Assembly: GCA_021158055.1 (NCBI GenBank)
Contig: JAGGVJ010000003.1
Span: 1-5,383 of the forward strand
DNA length: 5,383 nt
Source of the DNA: Candidatus Iainarchaeum sp.
Lineage (GTDB): Archaea; Iainarchaeota; Iainarchaeia; JAGGVJ01
Direction: 5' to 3'
Shown here: positions 1 through 4,949 of the stretch, piece after piece
How the letters are laid out: the number at the start of each line of letters is the position of its first letter
How positions within the stretch are numbered: the first letter of the stretch is position 1
Translations under genes and position numbers: made by a program
The notes under the pieces: model-generated
Told to the model about the DNA's origin: nothing
What the model saw: the letters and a program-made list of their open reading frames with translations, nothing else
Databases searched by the model: none

Positions 1-929
1 CCATTTTCCACACCCAAAATACTTGCAATTCCCGCGTTCCCTGAAACAATACAGGGAGTTCCGCAAGCCATTGATTCAAGCACAACCAGGCCGAATCCTT
101 CTTGTCTTGAAGTGGATGGTAAAACTGTTGCAAATGCGCCTTTATAATAATCTGCAAGTTCTTGGTTTGAAACACGGTTTGTGATAAACTCAATCCTTTT
201 TTCAAGCCCGAGTTCTTTTACCCTGAGCCTTGCAAGTTCTTCTTGCTCCCCCCTGCCAATTACGGTGAGTGAATAATCCTTTTCAAGTCTTGAAAATAAC
301 TCAATTAATTCAAGTAGTCCTTTGTATGGGACAAACCGCCCGACAAATAATAAACTTTTTTCTTTGTTTGGATTTATTTTTTGTTTTGTATTTTTATCAT
401 TGAAAACTTTCAAATCCACCCCGTTTGGAATCATGACAACTTTTTCAGCATATTCCGAAAGAGTATCTGAATCACTTTTATACCTGTTGGTTGTGGAAAT
501 AACTTTTCTTGCCCTCCAGAAAACAAATTTCATGAAAGTCGCGTTCACAAAAGAAACAAATAGTCCTTTTAATCCCCCTTTTATTAACAGGTCATTTTGA
601 TAAGTTATAAACAAAGGTTTTCTTCTAAAAAAGCTTGCAATAGCTGCTTGAAAATTCAGAAACGGTTCAGGGTACTGACCATGAATAACATCACAAGGTT
701 CTATTAACATTTGATAAAGCGCTTTTGGAGCTACGGGTTCCCGGATAAACTTAAACCACTGTTTTACTCTTTTTACTGAAATCCCCTCAACTTCAGGGGG
801 TCCGGGTGTACTTGTAACAACAGTTACATTGCAGCCAAGTTCAACTAATTCTTTTGAAATTTCTAAAACATATGATTCCATTCCGCCCATTTCAGGAAAG
901 AAATGTTTTGAAGCTTGAAGAATTTTCAT
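1..929 (-). CDS. GT4-family (group 1) glycosyltransferase, 3' end cut by the window edge
   Basis: Translation from ATG at 929-927 stays open to position 1, giving 309 residues; the family is usually about 350-400, so the C-terminal tail is missing. The N-terminus is a Rossmann-type start (MKILQASKHFFPEMGGMES) with the GGxE loop typical of GT4 enzymes. The hinge has P168-N-G-V-D172, followed by the second Rossmann domain (LLFVGRFVPYKGL, G197 to K203), which binds the nucleotide sugar. The E-x7-E motif is present as E277-GFGLVVL-E285, followed by ESMACGTP. No membrane segment or signal peptide is seen, so it is probably cytosolic or membrane-peripheral, transferring a sugar from an NDP-sugar to a glycan or lipid-linked acceptor. 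It lies 64 nt downstream of the Alg7-like transferase on the same strand, which suggests a role in glycan assembly. Donor and acceptor cannot be read from sequence. A weak GTGA 4 nt upstream of the ATG could be its Shine-Dalgarno. Confidence 0.93.
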   Translation of the reverse strand, partial: MKILQASKHFFPEMGGMESYVLEISKELVELGCNVTVVTSTPGPPEVEGISVKRVKQWFKFIREPVAPKALYQMLIEPCDVIHGQYPEPFLNFQAAIASFFRRKPLFITYQNDLLIKGGLKGLFVSFVNATFMKFVFWRARKVISTTNRYKSDSDTLSEYAEKVVMIPNGVDLKVFNDKNTKQKINPNKEKSLLFVGRFVPYKGLLELIELFSRLEKDYSLTVIGRGEQEELARLRVKELGLEKRIEFITNRVSNQELADYYKGAFATVLPSTSRQEGFGLVVLESMACGTPCIVSGNAGIASILGVEN

Positions 930-959
930 TTAATCACTAAAAATAATACAAGGGGAAAC

Positions 960-966
960 TAATAAA
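960..966 (-). promoter_or_regulatory. Possible TATA element for the GT4 glycosyltransferase
   Basis: On the minus strand TTTATTA lies 31-37 nt before the ATG at 929. Archaeal initiation about 25-27 nt downstream would give a leader of roughly 8 nt. It follows a T-run that could end the upstream transcript, so the glycosyltransferase may have its own promoter instead of relying on read-through. The sequence is A/T-rich throughout, so this is weak evidence. Confidence 0.25.
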
Positions 967-973
967 CTACTTT

Positions 974-980
974 AAAAAAA
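974..980 (-). terminator. Possible poly-T terminator after the Alg7-like gene
   Basis: Seven consecutive T on the minus strand begin 14 nt past the TAA stop of the Alg7-like gene. Archaeal transcription often stops at such runs without a strong hairpin. No stable stem is visible immediately before it. Confidence 0.3.
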
Positions 981-993
981 CCAACTTGTTGCT

Positions 994-2046
994 TTAAATG
1001 ATTCTTGTGAAAAATAAGCCAAATGCAATTAAAGAAATCATTACTTCAACAAACACAAAAATCAAAACAATTTGTCTTTCGGAAAAATCCCCGAGCTTCA
1101 TCACAAAGTGATTCAAGCTCTCAACCCGTCCGTTTGGCGGCTTGAGCGAGCCGTCTTCCTGCAATGCCCCAAGGCTTGTCGCCTTGAATTTTTGGCTTGC
1201 CTTCAGAAAGGCTTCAATTATCCACGGCAAAAACAAGATGATCGCAAACCTTTCAATGTTTCCGATCACTGTGACGCTTGCATACACCCCGCCTATAAAG
1301 TAAGTCAGTGAATCCCCTGGAAGTATTTTTGCAGGAGTCCAGTTGAACCTCAAAAAAGCAATCAGGACAAACGCGGCCGCAAATGCAATCACTGTCGCCT
1401 CAATTCTTCCCGGGATCAGCGCACCGGAAGAGTCAAACCTGATCAAAAACGAAAACACCCCGAGTGCAAGAAGCGCAACTGCGCCCATTCCGGCTTCGAG
1501 TCCGTTTTGCCCTGCAAGCATGTTGGTTGCGTTCGCGACACAAAGCACGCCCAAGGGAATGAAAAACAAGGGAAAGAATATTCCAAAGTCGATTGCCCCA
1601 AGAAACGGAATCGTCAAGACACTGCTTCCTGCCATTACTGCCATGAGGGGGACTGCCGCAGGCAGGACAAGAATTGCTTTTTTCCACTGGGGCAGGCCCA
1701 CGCGGAATTCAAGGGTTCCTGAAGTGTCTTTTTTTTTCTCGGAGCGGATGTTCAGGTCATCCATGAACCCCACAAACATTATTGTCTGCGCGGTGATGAG
1801 TGCTGCCAGGACAAAGGACAGGTTGATTGAATTGCCGTCAAGAAAGCTGACAAGCCCTATGAAGGACATCACTGCGAAGAAGAACCCGAAGAACACGGGA
1901 ATGCCCCCTGCCCCGACAATTAACGGTTTTCCTTTTTTCTGCTGGTCTACTCCGCACACTCCGATGCCTTTGAAGAACCTGATTGATTTCGGGGTGATCC
2001 AGTAAGTGATTGTGAATCCGATTAATGCAGAAACTGCGATAAACAA
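994..2046 (-). CDS. Alg7/AglH-like polyprenyl (dolichyl)-phosphate GlcNAc-1-phosphate transferase
   Basis: A polytopic membrane enzyme (350 aa) of the MraY/WecA/Alg7 family, which moves a sugar-1-phosphate from a UDP-sugar to a polyprenyl or dolichyl phosphate, the first committed step of lipid-linked glycan synthesis. Motifs in order: D34 with KKGKP (37-41), GGIP (47-50), GFMDD with D96-D97, NATNMLAGQNGLEAG (172-186), GDS (244-246) and PNGRVESL (304-311). NxxNxLAGxNGLEAG is the archaeal/eukaryotic form; the bacterial MraY histidine motif is absent. About ten hydrophobic segments are visible, one at each end. The start is uncertain. TTG at 2046 is the only ATG/GTG/TTG in frame after an upstream TAA (2079-2077), but it has no nearby Shine-Dalgarno. 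AGAGGT at 2076-2071 is instead spaced 6 nt from an in-frame ATT at 2064-2062, which would add six residues (356 aa). G+C is visibly higher than in the neighbours. The exact sugar is unknown. Confidence 0.92.
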   Translation of the reverse strand: MFIAVSALIGFTITYWITPKSIRFFKGIGVCGVDQQKKGKPLIVGAGGIPVFFGFFFAVMSFIGLVSFLDGNSINLSFVLAALITAQTIMFVGFMDDLNIRSEKKKDTSGTLEFRVGLPQWKKAILVLPAAVPLMAVMAGSSVLTIPFLGAIDFGIFFPLFFIPLGVLCVANATNMLAGQNGLEAGMGAVALLALGVFSFLIRFDSSGALIPGRIEATVIAFAAAFVLIAFLRFNWTPAKILPGDSLTYFIGGVYASVTVIGNIERFAIILFLPWIIEAFLKASQKFKATSLGALQEDGSLKPPNGRVESLNHFVMKLGDFSERQIVLIFVFVEVMISLIAFGLFFTRII

Positions 2047-2070
2047 GTAGTTTAACTCGATAATGCTAAA

Positions 2071-2076
2071 ACCTCT
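2071..2076 (-). promoter_or_regulatory. Shine-Dalgarno AGAGGT upstream of the Alg7-like gene
   Basis: AGAGGT on the minus strand matches the anti-Shine-Dalgarno core. It is 24 nt from the TTG at 2046, too far for normal use, but 6 nt from the in-frame ATT at 2064. It starts directly after a TAA stop (2079-2077). It therefore argues either for a rare ATT start or for coupling to an upstream small ORF. Confidence 0.45.
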
Positions 2077-2160
2077 TTACAAAATGCAATAAAATGAATT
2101 GATGTGATTAAATTGTGGTTTGTGTAATAAATAAACATTGCATTTGTTTAATAATTGCAT
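2077..2160 (-). CDS. Possible 27-codon leader ORF upstream of the Alg7-like gene
   Basis: ATG at 2160-2158 opens a 27-residue frame (MQLLNKCNVYLLHKPQFNHI to residue 20, then NSFYCIL) ending at TAA 2079-2077, immediately before the AGAGGT. It is in the same frame as the Alg7-like gene. A TATA-like ATATTTATC is centred about 29 nt before its ATG, so it could be translated from a leaderless 5' end. The peptide is unfamiliar and the region is A/T-rich, so a chance ORF is quite possible. Confidence 0.22.
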   Translation of the reverse strand: MQLLNKCNVYLLHKPQFNHINSFYCIL

Positions 2161-2184
2161 AATTCCATTAAAACGCAACCAATA

Positions 2185-2193
2185 GATAAATAT
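2185..2193 (-). promoter_or_regulatory. Possible TATA box for the Alg7-like transcript
   Basis: ATATTTATC on the minus strand is centred near 2189. A start about 26-29 nt downstream would fall near 2160, giving an Alg7-like mRNA with a leader of about 95-115 nt that includes the putative small ORF. Another A/T-rich candidate on the minus strand (around 2124-2136, TTTATTTATTAC) cannot be excluded. Confidence 0.3.
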
Positions 2194-2198
2194 TTTTT

Positions 2199-2218
2199 AT
2201 TTAACCGGAATTTAACCG
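2199..2218. repeat. Tandem 9-bp direct repeat ATTTAACCG with an 11-bp period
   Basis: ATTTAACCG occurs at 2199-2207 and again at 2210-2218. The 11-bp period is about one helical turn, so both copies face the same side of the helix. It lies just upstream of the minus-strand TATA candidate and could be a regulator site for the Alg7-like gene. No third copy is seen. Confidence 0.35.
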
Positions 2219-2291
2219 TGAAAAGAAATCTTCAAATCAAGATACATACACATTATAGCTTTTTTCGCTGATTACCAAATTAAAATAGATA

Positions 2292-2346
2292 ATGTTACAC
2301 CAAAACGTAACATTTATATATTAAATGTTACTTTATAACGTAACAT
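2292..2346. promoter_or_regulatory. Symmetric double operator (four ATGTTAC/GTAACAT half-sites) around the TATA box
   Basis: Two inverted repeats of identical design are present: ATGTTAC-8 nt-GTAACAT at 2292-2313 and again at 2325-2346. Their centres are 33 bp apart, about three helical turns. The two inner half-sites also form a perfect inverted repeat with 10-bp arms (GTAACATTTA at 2307-2316, TAAATGTTAC at 2322-2331) around a central TATAT. The four half-sites are thus symmetric about position 2319, inside the TATA box. The last half-site overlaps the ATG of the ATPase, and TAACATGTTA (2341-2350) is itself a palindrome. A protein bound here would block TBP and the start site, so repression is the natural reading. 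The binding protein is unknown; the ATPase itself, which has a winged-helix region, is one candidate. Confidence 0.8.
2314..2321 (+). promoter_or_regulatory. TATA box of the AAA_14/DUF4143 ATPase gene (leaderless promoter)
   Basis: TTATATAT is centred about 27 nt upstream of the ATG at 2345. In archaea this spacing places the transcription start at or next to the A of the start codon. No Shine-Dalgarno precedes the ATG, in agreement with a leaderless mRNA. Confidence 0.65.
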
Positions 2347-3625
2347 GTTAATTGAAATACTAAAAGAGTGGAATCCCTGGTGGGAAAAGGCGGAATTAAT
2401 CCGTGAGATAGAAGGTACTCCAAGGCCATATTATGATGATTTAATTGATTCCATTGCGATAAGGGAGATAACAATCATAACCGGTATCAGAAGATCCGGA
2501 AAAAGTACTTTGATGTACCAGATGGTTAATGGATTGTTAACCAATGGAGTGCCTCCTGAGCAAATTTTATTTGTAAATCTGGAAGATAAGAAACTGATAA
2601 ACTCCGGTCTGGACGATATTTATGACTCATATAGGACATCTTTAAATCCTGACAAAAAGGCATACATATTTCTTGATGAAGTTCACAGAAAAAAGGATTG
2701 GGAAATGTGGATTAGGAAAAAATATGATTTGAAGACCAACAACAAATTTGTGATATCCGGATCCAGCTCTTACTTATTAAAAAAAGAGTATTCCTCTCTT
2801 TTGACAGGCAGGAATCTGACGTTTGATGTCTTTCCCCTTTCTTTTAAGGAATACCTGCTTTTTGCAAACTTATCCGTGGATCAAGCTAAACTTAAAAAGG
2901 GCATAATTCTTGACAGGACAAAACTCGTAATTCTGAAATATCTGGAAACATACTTGAATCAGGGTGGTTTTCCTGAAATTTTCTTTAAGCAGGAAAAATA
3001 TAAAACACAAGTTCTTGAGCAGTATTTTGATGATATACTGTACAAGGATATTATTGACAGGTACAATTTAAACAGCCAGAAAGCAAAGGATTTGGCGTTG
3101 TTTCTGATGACAAATTTTACAGGCATAATCTCGCTGAGAAATTTAAGAAATTCATTGGGGATGTCTTACGACACCATTAAAGATTATATGTCTTACTGCA
3201 AAGAAGCATTTCTTTTTTTTACTCTGGACCATTTTTCGTATTCTTTTAAAGAGCAAAAAACCCTCGCTTCAAAAACATATTGCATAGATAATGGATTGAG
3301 AAACGCGGTCTGTTTTAAATTTTCCAAAGACAAAGGAAAACTTGCAGAAAACCATGTATTTATTGAATTAAAAAGAAGGAAAAAAAATTTACATTACTGG
3401 AAAAACAATGGAGAGGTTGACTTTATTATTAAAAATACTGACCAGTCGCTGACCGCAATAAACGTCACATACACAGACAGGATTAACGACAGGGAGATTA
3501 AAGCGTTGCTTGAGTTTAAGAAAAAATTCAGCAAGACAAAAGAGCTGATATTGTTAACAAGAGATACAGAAAAAAATGAACAGGGAATCAGGTTTATTCC
3601 ATTGTATAAATGGCTGCTTGCCTAA
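2345..3625 (+). CDS. AAA_14/DUF4143 P-loop ATPase
   Basis: A complete 426-residue protein of the ATPase family that joins an AAA-type domain to a DUF4143 domain, abundant in archaeal and bacterial accessory DNA. Its cellular role is poorly known. Visible motifs: the family-type N-terminus (ILKEWNPWWE, 5-14), Walker A G47-IRRSGKST55, Walker B YIFLDE with D111-E112, a sensor-like ISGSS (137-141), LTGR with R156, and YLNQGGFPE (203-211). A helix-turn-helix-like stretch follows (about 245-295), then YCIDNGLRN (312-320). The C-terminus has a PD-(D/E)xK-like fold signature: E335, GEVDF with D359, then INVTY (372-376), where a catalytic ExK would be expected. E and K are replaced by N and T, so nuclease activity is doubtful. 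The ending IPLYKWLL is typical of the family. No membrane segment is seen. The gene stands alone and is convergent with the RelA-like gene. The ATG sits inside an operator, so it is probably tightly regulated. Confidence 0.93.
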   Translation: MLIEILKEWNPWWEKAELIREIEGTPRPYYDDLIDSIAIREITIITGIRRSGKSTLMYQMVNGLLTNGVPPEQILFVNLEDKKLINSGLDDIYDSYRTSLNPDKKAYIFLDEVHRKKDWEMWIRKKYDLKTNNKFVISGSSSYLLKKEYSSLLTGRNLTFDVFPLSFKEYLLFANLSVDQAKLKKGIILDRTKLVILKYLETYLNQGGFPEIFFKQEKYKTQVLEQYFDDILYKDIIDRYNLNSQKAKDLALFLMTNFTGIISLRNLRNSLGMSYDTIKDYMSYCKEAFLFFTLDHFSYSFKEQKTLASKTYCIDNGLRNAVCFKFSKDKGKLAENHVFIELKRRKKNLHYWKNNGEVDFIIKNTDQSLTAINVTYTDRINDREIKALLEFKKKFSKTKELILLTRDTEKNEQGIRFIPLYKWLLA

Positions 3626-3664
3626 GATTAATCAATAAACTGACCTGCAAGTGTTAATGACGCC

Positions 3665-4735
3665 CTATTTTGAGTATTTATCTAAAATTTTATTAAGATA
3701 AACGAGAAATTCTTTGGTGTCTAAAAAATAATTTGGGTATGCTTTTTTTAAGTCTGACATTGTGTCTGCTCCAACTAAGACAACATCATATTCTTTTTTG
3801 CCATAAATTTTTTTCTCGGCATTTGCATAATCTTTTATTGCTTTTTCTTCTTGTCGTTTCGAATATGCAGAGATTGTCAATCTTTCCAGGACCGTATCCA
3901 ATTCCAATAAAAAGAAATGTATATATTTTTTATTTTTTAGATCATCAAAAAGCTTGATTGATTCAGTCCAACTTTTCATTTTAGTTCTTACATTCAATTC
4001 TTTTTCTTTTTCTTTAATTAACAGATAGAGTTCTTTTTCATCGTCAGGAGTATTTGGTATTGTGGGGCAGCCTTCCATTTTTGCAAATGCGGAACTCATT
4101 AATTTAAAAAAAGCTTTCCATTCTTCTTCCCCTTCATTTAATTTTATTGCCTGCCCTGTAAAAAACCCGACTGTTTCAACCGCAGTAGCCCATATATGCT
4201 GTAATTTTGACCTGATTTGCACTTCAACCAATAAGCCATTATAGATTTTCTTTCCTTTATCGCTGTTATACCTGTAAATCAAATGTATGCTTCTGTATCC
4301 GTCTTTTTTTGGATCGGAGATATAATCTTTTTCATTTACTTTTTTATGTTTCAAATCCCCTTTAATATAATAGTCATTGTATAGTTTTTTTGCTAATTGA
4401 ACATTTGACATTACAACCCTGCAACCGGCTATATCCTGCATTTGTGTAAGTTTCATTGTTGCTTTATTGTCACCGTATTTCCTGTTAAGTTTTTTTATAA
4501 TTGACGGGACACGCTTAAGCCTTTGTACAGATAATGCATTTTTATCTATCTTTTCAGAAACCCGTTTTAATCTTTTCTTAAAAATATGCATGGGATAGCT
4601 ATGTGCAGCTCTCCAGTTACTCAATATTTCTAAAGCGCAATTTTTATTTTCTTCTGATTCTTTACCATCACATAAAATAATTCCTGCAGAATCAGTTTTT
4701 GACTTTGAAAATTCTTTTTGATTTATTGGTTTCAT
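3665..4735 (-). CDS. RelA/SpoT-domain nucleotide pyrophosphokinase (synthetase only, toxSAS/small-alarmone-synthetase-like)
   Basis: A 356-residue protein with a RelA/SpoT synthetase domain at about 40-190, the fold that transfers pyrophosphate from ATP to GDP/GTP or, in toxic relatives (toxSAS), to the tRNA 3' end. Visible motifs: QRLKR-VPSIIKKL (71-83), MQDIAGCR with putative Mg ligand D101 and R106, DYISDPKKDGYRSIH (137-151) with the stacking Y147 and H151, and VEVQIRS (170-176) with E171, followed by QHIWATAVE (179-187). The catalytic set looks intact. There is no HD hydrolase domain and no TGS/ACT region, so degradation must come from elsewhere. Residues 200-356 form an extra region that ends in AYPNYFLDT (332-340). 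From memory, this layout recurs in many bacterial proteins of unknown role. No antitoxin-like small gene adjoins it. RSH enzymes are uncommon in archaea and its A/T richness fits transfer. It could be an alarmone synthetase, a toxin or an antiviral effector. Confidence 0.9.
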   Translation of the reverse strand: MKPINQKEFSKSKTDSAGIILCDGKESEENKNCALEILSNWRAAHSYPMHIFKKRLKRVSEKIDKNALSVQRLKRVPSIIKKLNRKYGDNKATMKLTQMQDIAGCRVVMSNVQLAKKLYNDYYIKGDLKHKKVNEKDYISDPKKDGYRSIHLIYRYNSDKGKKIYNGLLVEVQIRSKLQHIWATAVETVGFFTGQAIKLNEGEEEWKAFFKLMSSAFAKMEGCPTIPNTPDDEKELYLLIKEKEKELNVRTKMKSWTESIKLFDDLKNKKYIHFFLLELDTVLERLTISAYSKRQEEKAIKDYANAEKKIYGKKEYDVVLVGADTMSDLKKAYPNYFLDTKEFLVYLNKILDKYSK

Positions 4736-4755
4736 AGCAACATAACAAACATATT

Positions 4756-4769
4756 AATATTTAAATATT
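4756..4769. promoter_or_regulatory. Palindromic TATA element of the RelA-like gene
   Basis: AATATTTAAATATT is a perfect 14-bp palindrome centred about 27 nt upstream of the ATG at 4735, the spacing for a leaderless archaeal transcript. No Shine-Dalgarno lies before that ATG. Because the element is symmetric it could also support plus-strand initiation near 4789, toward the 19-bp repeat. Confidence 0.5.
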
Positions 4770-4792
4770 TTCAATTTCGCAACAACGATTTA

Positions 4793-4808
4793 AACTTGAT
4801 GTCAAGTT
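4793..4808. repeat. Inverted repeat AACTTGA-TG-TCAAGTT
   Basis: Perfect 7-bp arms surround a 2-bp centre, about 60-75 bp upstream of the RelA-like start. It overlaps the left part of the first 19-bp direct repeat. A second, wider pair (CGCAAC at 4778-4783 and GTTGCG at 4806-4811) competes for the same bases. It could be an operator or an RNA hairpin. Confidence 0.5.
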
Positions 4809-4817
4809 GCGCGGTTT
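4799..4817. repeat. 19-bp direct repeat, copy 1
   Basis: ATGTCAAGTTGCGCGGTTT is identical to copy 2 at 4897-4915, 98 bp away. Its G+C-rich core (TTGCGCGG) stands out from the A/T-rich surroundings. On the minus strand, sequence before both copies shows patchy further similarity (TTCTTGAT, then AATTTC), suggesting a longer degenerate element. Confidence 0.8.
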
Positions 4818-4869
4818 GCAGAAATTGCCAAAAACAATCAAAATAAGCATCAAGAAAGATTATCTTAAC

Positions 4870-4891
4870 AAAAATCAATTATTACCAATTG
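4870..4891 (-). terminator. Weak hairpin plus T-run after the DUF234-type gene
   Basis: On the minus strand CAATT-GGTAAT-AATTG is followed, one base later, by five T. It lies about 60-80 nt past the stop of the ATPase fragment and could end that transcript before the RelA-like promoter. The stem is short and A/T-only. Confidence 0.2.
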
Positions 4892-4896
4892 TTCCA

Positions 4897-4915
4897 ATGT
4901 CAAGTTGCGCGGTTT
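4897..4915. repeat. 19-bp direct repeat, copy 2
   Basis: This is an exact copy of ATGTCAAGTTGCGCGGTTT, 35 bp beyond the stop of the ATPase fragment. The left flank (GTTCCA) differs from copy 1 (AACTTG), so this copy lacks the 16-bp inverted repeat seen there. The 79-bp interval between copies is too long for an ordinary CRISPR spacer. Confidence 0.8.
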
Positions 4916-4949
4916 TGAAATTTTCCATAAATCAAGAATATCTCTTTTT

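Noticed and set aside
322-600. A 92-codon plus-strand frame in the left part
   Set aside because: It lies antisense to the GT4 gene across its PNGV hinge and VGR motif, and the peptide looks like low-complexity shadow translation.
1343-2005. A 220-codon open frame on the plus strand
   Set aside because: It is fully antisense to the Alg7-like gene, which has clear family motifs. Its product has no recognisable domain, and G+C-rich coding DNA often leaves long antisense frames.
2218-2271. A 17-codon plus-strand ORF from GTG in the divergent intergenic region
   Set aside because: It is very short, has no Shine-Dalgarno or properly placed TATA element, and its composition does not differ from non-coding DNA.
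2096-2271. A C/D-box guide RNA (TGATGTGA near 2100, CTGA near 2268)
   Set aside because: The C-box match is imperfect, the boxes are far too distant, and no C'/D' pair or terminal stem is present.
3626-3664. A shared bidirectional terminator between the convergent ATPase and RelA-like genes
   Set aside because: Only an 8-bp palindrome (GATTAATC, 3626-3633) is present, with no T-run on either strand within the 39-bp gap.
4799-4915. A two-repeat CRISPR array
   Set aside because: The intervening 79 bp is too long for a spacer, flanking similarity is uneven, there is no third copy and no cas gene is in view.
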